Source of the DNA: Amblyomma americanum
Lineage: Eukaryota > Arthropoda > Arachnida > Ixodida > Ixodidae
Assembly (NCBI RefSeq): GCF_052857255.1
Contig: NC_135506.1
Location: forward strand, 80,257,118-80,321,117
Direction of reading: 5' to 3'
Length of the DNA stretch: 64,000 nucleotides
Part shown: positions 24,327 through 33,809 of the stretch, piece by piece
Position numbering within the stretch: position 1 is the stretch's first letter
Layout of the letters: each line of letters starts with the position of its first letter
Notes under the pieces: generated by a model
Databases searched by the model: none
Seen by the model: only the letters and a program-made list of their open reading frames with translations
Told to the model about the DNA's origin: nothing
Translations under genes and position numbers: made by a program

Positions 24327-26080
24327 GTGGCGCTTGTGAAGTGTGACTACAGCAGCCAAATTCCGTGCTATACAAAACAACGACCGTTTAAACCCGAAAT
24401 GCGCCCTTCCACAGCTGCTGAGTCTAAACTTACAACTCCGCAGAAGCCTACAAACACTGACGAGAGACAGTTCAAGTGGGACCGTTGCTCTTATGCATCT
24501 ATTTATATTTTTAATTTCCGTCGCCACATGCTCGGACATACTGGCGAGAAAAACTTCAAATGTGACATGTGTCCTTATGCTGCTGCTCACCATTCAGGTT
24601 TAACAAACCACCAGCGCTGGCACAACAGCGACGGACCCTTCAAGTGTGACTAGTGCTCATATTCAACTACTACGCGTCAATCTTTCAATCTCCACCTGCG
24701 CTGGCATTCTGACGAGGAACCCTTCTAGGGTGATTTCTGCTCATTTGCTGCTATTCAGTCTGAATATTCAGCTGACCAAACGCAAGCACGTAGTGACGAG
24801 CGGCTACTCAAAGTGACAAGTGCTCTTTTGCAGCCTCTGGATCTCATAAATAACCGCCGTGTTCATATCTGCACGCACACTTGCAAGTGACCTTTCAAGA
24901 TTGACTTGTGGTGTTTTGCTGCTGGTAAGTCTGCAATTTAATAATCCACAAGTGCAGGCACAGTACCGAGAGACCCTTCAAGTGCCACAAGTCCTCAAAT
25001 ACACCTGCCAAGTCTTCTGATCTCACTGCCCACAAGCGCACGCACAATGGCGGAACCGTTCATGTGTGATTTGTACACTTTTGTTGCTGCTCAGTCTATG
25101 GCTTTAACTCAGCTCAAGAAAACAGATAGTGGCGAGAGAGGCTGTACAAGCGCACTTATTCAGCTGCTGGTGTGAAAACCTGTGTCCATATACTCACGCA
25201 TACTGGCGAGAGACGCTTCAAGTGTGACATGTGCCCTTTTGCAGCACTTTATTCTGAAACTAAGTCAACGCAAGCAAGCGCCTACTTGGAAGAAATCCTT
25301 CAAGTGTGCCGTGTGTGCATCTGCAGCAGCTCATTCGATACTAACTAAACACAAGCGCACCCACAGTGAAGAGAGGCCCTTTAAAAAGTACAACTGTTCC
25401 TTCCAATCTGCTGGGTGTGGTAATCTCTGTGCTTGCCCATGTGCTTGGTCTGATAATCTCAGTGTGCATATGGACACACACACTGGTGAAAGACCCTTCA
25501 AGTGCGACTTCCGCCCTTTTGCAGCTGCTAATTCTGGACCTATCTCAGCACAAGCGCACGGATAGTGGCAAGAGTTCCTTCAAATTTGACGTGTGCCCAT
25601 CTGCAGCAGCTCAACTGAAATTGACTAAGCACAAACGCATACATAAGGATGAGTGACCCGTCAAGAAGGAGAAGTATGCTTTCCCATCTGCTTGGTTTGG
25701 TAATCTCTGTGCTTTCCCATGTGCTTGGTCTTATATTCTCAGTGTGCATATGGACACACATACTGATCAGAGACCCTTCAAGTGCGACTTGTGCCCTTTT
25801 GCAGCAGCTCATTAAGGATGTATCTCTGCAGAAGCGCACGCATGCTGGCAAGAGGTGCTTCAAATGTGATATGTGCCCATCTGCAGCAGCTCATCTGAAA
25901 TTGACTAAGCAGAAACGCATCCACAGTGATGAGTGACCCCTCCAGGAGGACAAGTGTTCTCTCCCATCTGTTTGATTTTATAATCTCAGTGTTCATATGC
26001 GCACGCATACTTGTTGAGAGACCTATCAAGTACGACATGTGCCTTTATCGGTCAGCCCCGGGTACAAACAAGATTCAGCT
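24327..26080 (+). pseudogene. Decayed C2H2 zinc-finger protein gene (array of about 12-16 fingers)
   Basis: Finger linkers of the HTGE(K/R)PFKCD type recur through the region, and the finger cores have the (M/L)CP(F/Y)AAA pattern. One finger near 24555-24640 is intact with C-x2-C-x12-H-x3-H (CDMCPYAAA, then NHQRWH). Many others have lost a cysteine (FKWDRC, FKFDVC, FKCDFRP) or carry a stop in the finger (the codon after FKCD at about 24651, and the finger after 24720). Frame changes separate the fingers that survive at 24327-24653, 25182-25565 and 25649-25936. In functional relatives such arrays bind DNA in the nucleus. The breaks make a working protein unlikely unless splicing skips damaged segments, for which I see no clear signals. 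From about 25375 a block of roughly 280 bp (three fingers) is repeated in tandem. Confidence 0.75.
25374..26080 (+). repeat. Tandem ~280-bp blocks within the zinc-finger relic
   Basis: Similar blocks start near 25374, 25657 and 25935. Each contains CCATCTGCTTGG-like or TCCCATCTG words, a GTGCATATGGACACACA-like segment, a CAAGTGCGACTT-like finger and a CCATCTGCAGCAGCTCA finger. Spacing is about 283 and 278 bp, which is the length of roughly three fingers. The last block is partial. Confidence 0.6.
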
Positions 26081-26275
26081 TCAAACTGTCACAGTGGGCA
26101 GGTTCCTAAGTATAAGAAAGGAAATCCTCCTCTCCGCTTGGGAGGGAAGGGTGGGACCAGAAAGTGGATAACAGGACTGCCGTCATGATATGGGAGGTTT
26201 AGTGGCGTTGACCCATTTTCAAACTCCGCATCATCGGGCTCGAACTCGGGTAAAACGGAGCGCATATATTTATAA
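26081..26275. other. Flank between zinc-finger relic and gypsy insertion
   Basis: No feature recognised. The gypsy element has inserted at its right end, at an ATAC target. Confidence 0.5.
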
Positions 26276-26279
26276 ATAC

Positions 26280-26454
26280 TGTAAGGCTAAAGAAGAAGAT
26301 GCGTCGGATGATTTGAAAAGACGAAGACGAGGTGACAGTGTTCTCGAGAGTTTTTGCCAGCGCTACGCTTGTGTGTCTTTTGCCGATCTGATCCCAGACT
26401 GCTGCCGTTGCCGTTCCCGTCGCCCCAGTACCTCGTAACAAACCCCCCGTTACA
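26280..26454 (+). repeat. 5' LTR, gypsy element 1
   Basis: 175 bp, TGTAAGGCTAAAG at the start and CCCCCCGTTACA at the end, matching 31396-31570. Very short for a gypsy LTR. It should hold the promoter and the start of the transcript; I see no clear TATA box. Confidence 0.95.
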
Positions 26455-26456
26455 TT

Positions 26457-26473
26457 TGGTGGAGGTGCTGGGT
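26457..26473 (+). promoter_or_regulatory. Primer-binding site, gypsy element 1
   Basis: TGGTGGAGGTGCTGGGT starts two bases after the LTR. The TGG complements the CCA of a tRNA, and the first 12 bases (TGGTGGAGGTGC) complement the 3' end of a typical animal tRNA-Ala as I remember it. The same 17 bases occur in element 2 at 59075-59091. Confidence 0.65.
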
Positions 26474-26522
26474 AAAAACATCGGCCCTGGAGCTCCGTAG
26501 TCGTGCTCTCCCGGCGCGCACG

Positions 26523-27809
26523 ATGCCTGAGGACGTCCAACACCAGGCCGTACAAGTGGGCCAGGCTGTCATCTGTGCCGGCTCTCTTCGTCAACGGGAC
26601 CCGACCATTTTCAGCGGGACTGACGAGAACGATGTGGAAGATTGGCTCACATCGTACGAGCGGGTGAGCGTATACAACAAATGGGACGATGTGACGAAGC
26701 TAAACAACGTCATCTTTTATCTCGCCGGTGTGGCTAACCTCTGGTATCGCAACCATGAGGCAGATATTCAAACCTGGTCCATTTTTAAGACTAAATTTGC
26801 AGACGTATTTGGTCGACCGGCTGTCAGGCAACTCCGAGCCGAACAGCGATTGCGTGAACGATCTCAGCAGGCTAGTGAAAGCTTCACTAGCTACATTGAA
26901 GATGTCGTCGACTTGTGCAAGCGGGTCAACGCTCGTATGTCGGAAGCCGACAAGATCCAACACATCTTGAAAGGCATCGATGACGACGCTTTTCAGATGC
27001 TTCTAGCGCGCGACTTGCGTACCGTTGCTGAAGTCGTCACGCTGTGTCAAAGCTTTGAGCAGTTGCGCAAGCAGCGGATTCTGACACGCCAGCGGCCACA
27101 GCAGGTTGAGTCGCTCGCTGGGCTCACGCCTGCTCCTGACCCCTCGCTGCTACAGCAGATTAAAGACTTCGTGCGGGAAGAAGTGGCACGTCAACTTTCC
27201 TTTCTGCCGAGCGCTCACGACCGACCATCATAACTGACTCCAGCGCTCCGACATACAATTCAAGAGCAAGTTGCTGAGGCTCTTCCACCGGCTCATCCGT
27301 CACCACCTGTCACGGTTCCGCTGACATACGCTGACGTTGTCGCCAGACCACAACCTGTGGCGGCTCCGCTCACATATGCCGAAGCCGTCGCGAGACCGCC
27401 TCCTGTCGCGGCTCCAGTGACATATGCCGATGTCGTAGCAAGACCGCAGCCGCCAATCTATAGTGCGCCTCCGGCGTATTTGCGAGGGCCAGTGGCTTAC
27501 CGACGACCTACTCCAAGGGTCAGCGATTCCTGGCGCACAACGGACAATCGGCCGATTTGCTTCTTTTGTGGTCTCCCAGGTCATGTAGCTCTGCATTGCC
27601 GCCGTCGTCTCCCGGACGCGGAAATTCCTCCCCAAGCTCCTGGGTACTGGCCCCCACCGAGTCAGTACTCTGTACCAGCTGCGCCGCCGCAAAGTCGTAC
27701 TTCCTCGCCGGACCGTTCTACCCTCTCCAGCCGCCGGCCCTCTTCTCCACGACGCCGGTCTATTTCGCCTATGCGACGTCGCCCCACCGCTAACCAGGAG
27801 GAAAACTAG
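26523..27809 (+). pseudogene. gag: Gag of gypsy element 1, one in-frame stop
   Basis: The frame opens at the ATG at 26523 and stays open to the TAG at 27807-27809 except for a single TAA at 27231-27233. The first part (237 codons) has a retrotransposon gag domain with the EDWLTSYERVSVYNKWDD segment. The part after the stop has three copies of a 16-residue repeat (27309-27452), a CCHC zinc knuckle CFFCGLPGHVALHC near 27560, and a Ser/Arg/Pro-rich tail. Gag packages element RNA into particles in the cytoplasm. The stop lies between the capsid-like part and the knuckle, so a terminated product would lack RNA binding. A change from CAA is one possible origin, and read-through or trans-complementation cannot be excluded. 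Confidence 0.85.
27309..27452 (+). repeat. Three in-frame 48-bp repeats in gag
   Basis: Three consecutive 16-codon units encode VTVPLTYADVVARPQP, VAAPLTYAEAVARPPP and VAAPVTYADVVARPQP. Element 2 has only one related MTYAAAV motif, near 60012, at the corresponding place. Confidence 0.85.
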
Positions 27810-30800
27810 GCGCCGCAGTTCCTGAGGCGAGAACTGCGTCCACAACGAACTTCGAAAGGCCTGATCCGTCAGCCGCTAACCTCATTGAACTTTCCGTCGA
27901 CGGCGTTTCTGTCATGGCGCTTGTCGACACTGGTGCTGCCGTCTCCGTCATGGACGCAAAGCTGTGTAGTTCTTTAAGAAAAGTAAGGACGCCAATTGCT
28001 GGACTCTCACTGCGCACCGCCAGCGCTCAGAACCTCCAGCCGTCAGCAGCGTGTACCGCTCGCGTTGTAATCCAGGGGACCATTTATGCCGTCGAATTCG
28101 TCGTACTGCCCTGCTGTTCTCATGCTGTTATCCTGGGCCGGGATTTCCTATCGCGCCATGCTGCTATCATCGATTGTGCTCGAGCTGAAGTCGAGTTCTC
28201 TCACCTGCCCGAAGCTGTCTTGGACACTGCCCCTCCTGGTGCCTGTGTTAAGGCCCTAGTTGCCGAAGACATTGACCTGCCTCCCTGCTCTTCAGTCCTC
28301 GTACCCCTCTCTTGCGGCCCTCTTCGCGACGACACTGTCCTCTTCACTCCGTCCCCTATCTTTCTGCACCGCAAGTGTCTGCCTCTGCCATACGCTGTAC
28401 TGACTATATCCGCTGGCCTCTACGTACTGTTCGTGTCTACCCCATTCTCGTTCCCCAACGCCTTGCGTCTAGGTGAATGTCTCGGCACGGTACAACCATT
28501 CGCGTCTCTGCTCATCCGCGAAGAGACGGACGACGCGCCGCACCTCTCCATAGCCGCACTCAGCCCACCTACTGCTGCGCCCGATCCCTCCTCAACCGAA
28601 GCATTCCTTCGCTCCATCGACGACAACCTTCCAGCGCCGCAAAGGGCACAGCTTCTCACTTTACTTAATCAGTTTCGCTCATCATTTGACTCACATCGAA
28701 GTTCCTTGGGCCAAACTTCCACTGTCACCCATGCCATCGACACAGGTGACCACGCACCGCTGCGACAACGTCCCTATCGTGTGTCTGTCGCCGAGCGCCA
28801 AGTTATTGAAGACCAAGTCGACAAGATGCTCCAGAGCGGCGTCATTCAGCCCTCAAGCAGCCCATGGGCGTCGCCTGTGGTGCTCGTCAAAAAGAAGGAT
28901 GGCTCCAAACGCTTCTGTGTAGATTACCGCCGCCCTAATAAGATTACGCGCAAAGATGTCTATCCCCTCCCGCGCATAGATGACGCTCTGGACTCTTTGC
29001 AAGGGGCCGAACTCTTTTCATCTCTTGATTTGCGTTCCGGGTACTGGCAAGTTCCTATGAAAGAAGCCGATCGCCCAAAAACCGCCTTTGTGACACCGGA
29101 TGGCTTGTATGAATTTACGGTGATGCCCTTCGGGCTTTGTAACGCCCCCGCGACTTTTGAGAGGATGATGGACACCATTTTGCGCGGACTTAAGTGGAAG
29201 ACATGCCTTTGCTACCTCGACGACATTGTGGTCTTTTCCCCGGACTTTGACACCCACCTCTCCCGTTTGAAGCACGTCTTGACCTGCCTCTCTGACGCCG
29301 GCCTGCAGCTGAACTTAAAAAAATGCCGTTTTGCCGCTCGTAAATTAACCATCTTAGGTCATGTTGTCTCTAAGCAGGGCGTCAGTCCCGACCCAGCGAA
29401 ACTTCGTGCTGTGGTTGACTTTCCCAAACCTACCTCCATCAAAGACCTGCGCAGCTTCCTGGGTTTGTGCTCATAATTCCGCCGGTTTATTCGCAACTTT
29501 GCGTCCATTTCTGCGCCTTTGACTCAACTGCTGTCTGGAAGTGCGGATTTATCACTGTGGTCTCCAGCGTGCGACGACGCATACACCACCTTGCGCCGTC
29601 TCCTCACGGCGCCGCCCATTCTGCGCCATTTCGACTCGGCCGCTCCTACCGAAGTGCACACGGACGCCAGCAGTGTTGGCCTCGGCGCTGTCCTCGCCCA
29701 ACGAAAACCTGGCTTTGACCAATACGTCGTTGCTTATGCTAGCCGCACACTCACACCAGCAGAACGCAACTACTCCGTAACTGAAAAAGAGTGTTTGGCG
29801 ATTGTATGGGCCCTCGCGAAGTTTCGACCGTACATTTATGGGCGCCCTTTTGACGTTGTGACCGACCACCATGCGCTCTGTTGGCTTTGCAACCTGAAAG
29901 ACCCCTCCGGCCGCCTCGCTAGGTGGGCCCTTCGCTTGCAAGAATATGATATCCGCGTCGTGTATCGCACCGGCCGCAAGCATCAAGACGCCGATGCACT
30001 GTCACGCTGCCCCCTTCCAGCCGAGGTCGCCAGCCTTTCCACCTCCGACGCTTCTCTGCCCTTGCTTCGCCTCAGCGACATGCCTTCAGCGCAACGCATG
30101 GATCCCTGGATCGCTTCCCTTCTCGACTTTCTCGCCAACCCGACGGCTGCTTCACCGTCACGTGCGCTCCGCCGCCAAGCTGCCCATTTTGCGATCCGTG
30201 ACACCCTACTTTGTCGCCGTAACTACAACTCCGAAGGTCGCAAGTGGCTGCTCGTTATTCCACGTCACTTACGCTCGGAGATATGCGCATACTTCCATGC
30301 TGCCCCCCACAGCGGTCACGCGGGCGTTTTCAAGACCTACACCCGCATACGGCTGCGCTACTACTGGCGCGGAATGTACACCTTTATCATGAAGTACGTG
30401 CGCGCATGCATTCCCTGCCAACGTCGCAAGACACCTCCCCATCGTTCTGCTGCTGAGCTGCAGCCGTTACCATGCCCTCCACGCCCGTTCGACCGCGTTG
30501 GCATTGATTTATACGGTCCGCTTCCATACACTGCAAACGGCAACCGTTGGGCTATAGTAGCGGTTGATCAGCTTACACGATATGCCGAAACTGCTGCCCT
30601 TCCGGCTGCCACAGCGACGGACGTCGCCTCCTTCATTTTGCTCCGATTCATCCTTCGCCACGGTGCACCTCGTGAACTGCTCAGTGACCGAGGCCGCGTG
30701 TTCTTATCTGAGGTGGTGAAGGCGCTTCTCAAAGAGTGCAACACGATTCACCGAACTACCACCGCCTATCATCCGCAGACCAATGGCCTCACTGAGCGAT

Positions 30801-31360
30801 TTAACCGCACACTCGGAGACATGCTCTCCAAGTACGTCGCTTCTGACCACACGAATTGGGATCTCGTCCTTCCGTACGTTACTTATGCTTACAATACCGC
30901 TACGCAGTCTACCACCGGATTCTCTCCTTTCTTCCTACTTTACGGCCGCCAACCCTCTGCTACTATCGACACTATCCTCCCTTACCGCCCTGATGAATCC
31001 GAATATCGGCCTGTTTCCGAGGCCGCGCAACACGCCGAAGCCTGCCGCCAAATTGCCCGGTCACTCACCACTGACACCCAGCATCGCCAGCGCTCCCGCC
31101 TCGACCAAGACCAAACCCCACCGAACTACACTTCTGGCGCACTTGTGTGGCTCTGGATCCCTTCAGGAACTCCCAGTCTCTCCTCAAAATTTCTTGCGAA
31201 GTACCATGGTCCCTACCGTGTGCTGGAGCGCACCTCTCCGGTTAATTATATCGTGGAACCCCTCACGCCGTCTCCTGATCTCCGCCGCCGAGGACGGGAG
31301 ACCGTTCATGTCCAGCGCCTCAAGCCCTACTACGACCCCGCCGTCTTGCCATCATCCTAA
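27794..31360 (+). pseudogene. pol: Pol of gypsy element 1 (protease, RT, RNase H, integrase), one in-frame stop
   Basis: The frame is open from 27794 to the stop at 31358-31360, about 1188 codons, with one TAA at 29474-29476. An aspartic protease is marked by ALVDTGAAVSVMD near 27917. RT has FCVDYRRPNKITRKDVYPLP near 28914 and the catalytic YLDD at 29213-29224. RNase H has [13 protein letters not shown] near 29657. The integrase has an H-x-H/C-x2-C finger (GHAGVF and ACIPCQRRK), DDE residues in [16 protein letters not shown] and NGLTERFN, and a GPY/F segment GPYRVL. Expression should need the -1 frameshift from gag. The TAA replaces the first Tyr position of the conserved LGLC(A/S)YYRRF-type motif, which in element 2 reads LGLCAYYRRF, so it is probably a TAC/TAT to TAA change. 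A stopped product would keep protease and RT but lose RNase H and integrase. Confidence 0.92.
27800..27838 (+). promoter_or_regulatory. Predicted -1 ribosomal frameshift signal, gag-pol junction of element 1
   Basis: The last sense codons of gag include GGAAAAC (27800-27806), directly followed by the stop TAG. After 7 nt (27807-27813) a perfect 8-bp stem forms between CGCAGTTC (27814-27821) and GAACTGCG (27831-27838) with a 9-nt loop. Pol lies in the -1 frame and overlaps gag by 16 nt. The heptamer is one base off the X-XXY-YYZ consensus. A 5-bp loop pairing (TGAGG at 27823 with CCTCA at 27880) is possible but weak. Confidence 0.6.
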
Positions 31361-31395
31361 GTCGCCAGGATGGCTCCTCTTGTCCCCGGGGTGAT

Positions 31396-31570
31396 TGTAA
31401 GGCTAAAGAAGAAGATGCGTCGGATGATTTGAAAAGACGAAGACGAGGTGACAGTGTTCTCGAGAGTTTTTGCCAGCGCTACGCTTGTGTGTCTTTTGCC
31501 GATCTGATCCCAGACTGCTGCCGTTGCCGTTCCCGTCGCCCCAGTACCTCGTAACAAACCCCCCGTTACA
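31396..31570 (+). repeat. 3' LTR, gypsy element 1
   Basis: 175 bp matching the 5' LTR with no difference seen, followed by the target duplication ATAC (31571-31574). The polypurine tract expected just upstream is poor; only a short GGGGTGA-like run precedes the LTR. Confidence 0.95.
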
Positions 31571-31574
31571 ATAC

Positions 31575-33249
31575 CATTTTCACTTCAGGTGGGAAATGCA
31601 TGAGATAAAAAAACTACGTACGGGCAATTACGTTGGAGCAAGGTTGAAATGCCGCCGCGGTCTGTAAGCACGGGCCAGAGGGAACTTTGTGCTTTTCTCA
31701 TATCTCTTTGGAATACATACCACCAAGCGGCGAATTTCAAATTTTATCGAGCTGTAGTGAATGGCAAACGTTGCAAGCGATCGGGTGCGGTGGGGGTGGG
31801 AGGGTGTGGGGAGGGGGGTGGCGGCGAGGGGGCGTGCAGACGCCGCGTAAGCCCAGCAGTTCAAGCGGAGTGATGTTGTTCCACGCCACAAAATGGAGAA
31901 CCTCCAGCCAAACACGCGGGCCGTGGATTCTCTTTAAACGAACACGGTGGAATCAAATAAAATAGCCTCATTATATAGGTGGTCAGAGCGGCAACTGTGC
32001 ATTCGCGTCCACTGTTTCTCGACGTGCAACGGAGGAAGCAAAGACGCCTGGTGAACGCCTTCAGAGCGACTTACGGTGAGAATATCGTGAAGTGGGGGTG
32101 AGTTTGTGGCTCACTTATGTTTACGAATGGCGACTTGGCACCGCTCTGAGCATATCGAAGCAGGTGTATGCATATTCGCACCTCTGACCAGCGGGACTGA
32201 AAATCCGCGTCGACAAGGCTCCCTCATCAGTCTCGGTATAAGCCATGGTGTTTTTTTTTTGTGTGTTAAAACGCGTCCGGCGTTACAGACATGACCAAGC
32301 TTGTCTAGAACAATTGAGGAGTGTGCTTGGAACAATTTACAGTATTAACGCACTTAGACAGGGTTAAGAATACGTTGTTAGTGAAGTTTTTTTCGATTGT
32401 ATGGTCATCTGTCGCCGTTCAAGCGCCAGAATTGTAAGGATAATCTCTGTAGCTGCGCGTTGTATTCGCCTTTTTTCACACCACAAAGCACCGCACAAAC
32501 ACTCTGCACAAGTCTGTTCACATCTGCACGCAACTTCACTGCTACAAGAGGAGATAGGTGTTCGACATTTTCCTTATTTAACGCACCTTGAAGAACTTGT
32601 CTCATTTTTATTCCCCTGGATATACGTAGCATTTTCCTGTCCTGCTTTCTTCATGGATGCGCGCAGGAAGCGATATGTTGCATCGATAATTATGCATCTT
32701 GTTTTAAAAACCTTTGCGCTTTGTCACCAAAGCTGTAAAAATATAATTTCGCCAATTGTGCGCGACACAGCAAACACCTTAGCCCGACGTATTTGTTCTC
32801 ACATGTGCCGCCATCACAATTAGCATTCAATCCTGATTCCTCGTCAGTTTTAGTCAGACAGCGAAATCAAATGTCACTCCAACAAGCGTGGAAGCGAGAA
32901 AGATGCCTGTCAGTTCTCACTTCTGCAGCGACAGCTACACTACGCCACCTCTTCGACCCTTCAGCGTTGCACCACCTGAGTTCTGTTTCTGCGCCGTTGG
33001 CCACGTGGGTTGATCACATGGTGCGGCTGTTGGCCACGTGGTTGGTCACTGGGTTGGTCACATGGTTAAGAGCAGCTTCCGGCGGCGCGGCGGGCACAGC
33101 TGCAACAGCTCTGAGCATGCGCCGTGTCAAGTGGGACGAAGATGAAGGAGCCAAACCACAGCGAATTTTTCGTGCGGCTTGTTAGGTCATAAGCACAATA
33201 TGTGTAGTGAGGAGTGCGAATACAACCGCTCATTTAATTCCAAGTGTTT
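31575..33249. other. No gene recognised; G-rich block at 31786-31836
   Basis: The 51-bp block has many runs of three or more G on the plus strand and could form a G-quadruplex. An open frame at 32401-32823 has no recognisable domain. At 32995-33070 the word TTGGCCACGTGG(T/G)TTG(A/G)TCAC is repeated, probably tick repeat DNA. Confidence 0.45.
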
Positions 33250-33462
33250 ATGGTTTATTGTTTACGGTAGTTTAACGTCCCAAAGCGCCTCCGGGTCTGG
33301 AAATTTCGACCACCTGGGGTTCTATAACGTGCACTGCCATCGCACAGTACACGGGCCTCTAAAATTTCGCCTCCATCGAAATTCGACCGCCGCGGCCGGG
33401 ATTGAACCTGCGTCTTACGGGTCAGCAGCCGAGTGCCATAACCACTGAGCCACCGTGGGGGC
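33250..33462 (-). mobile_element. Ruka-like SINE, minus strand
   Basis: On the minus strand: GGTGGCTCAGTGGTTATGGC (head), GGTTCAATCCCGGCC (B box), GAATTTCGATGGAGGCGAAA, a GTGCACGTTATAGAACCCC-like word and a 3' end with GACGTTAAACTACCG. Near full length. Confidence 0.85.
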
Positions 33463-33809
33463 TGTATTTCCAAAGTTTCACCTATTTCATGGTCGTTGTC
33501 AGCCTATTAAAAGAATCATCAGCAATTTAAAGAAGACTACAATGTTTTTGCAGTGAGGTTTCAGTATCAACTCTAACTAGATACGCATTTTTAGTTACTT
33601 GGTTCTGTCCACTTTATAACCTATGAATTACACTGAAGCCGCATCCTTTTCGTATACAAGCAGTGCCAAACACCGTAATAAAAAGAAATAAAGGTCTATT
33701 CATTTTCTGCAAAATAATATGGAGCCACTTGAGGCGCAGACTGCGCTTAAAGCATTGATGTCCCCAGCTTCGGCAAAGCGTACGTTTCTTGAAACAAATC
33801 CTTAATCAA
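33463..33809. other. No feature recognised
   Basis: AT-rich spacer between a SINE and a LINE relic. Confidence 0.45.

Larger units (their letters stand above)
26280..31570 (+). mobile_element. Ty3/gypsy LTR retrotransposon, complete, recently inserted, two nonsense codons
   Basis: Two LTRs of 175 bp (26280-26454 and 31396-31570) read the same at every position I compared, and both start TGTAA and end TTACA. The 4-bp target duplication ATAC lies at 26276-26279 and 31571-31574. Inside are a primer-binding site two bases after the 5' LTR, gag with a CCHC knuckle, and pol in the -1 frame with protease, RT, RNase H and integrase in Ty3/gypsy order. The integrase ends with a GPY/F-like segment (GPYRVL near 31210). 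There is no env. Only two in-frame stops spoil it, one in gag (27231-27233) and one in pol (29474-29476). Total length is about 5.3 kb. Identical LTRs imply recent insertion. Confidence 0.95.

Noticed and set aside
27300..27845. 181-codon minus-strand frame opposite gag of element 1
   Set aside because: Shadow of the repetitive, GC-rich gag C-terminus.
32401..32823. 140-codon plus-strand frame
   Set aside because: No domain; composition like the background; frames open on the other strand.
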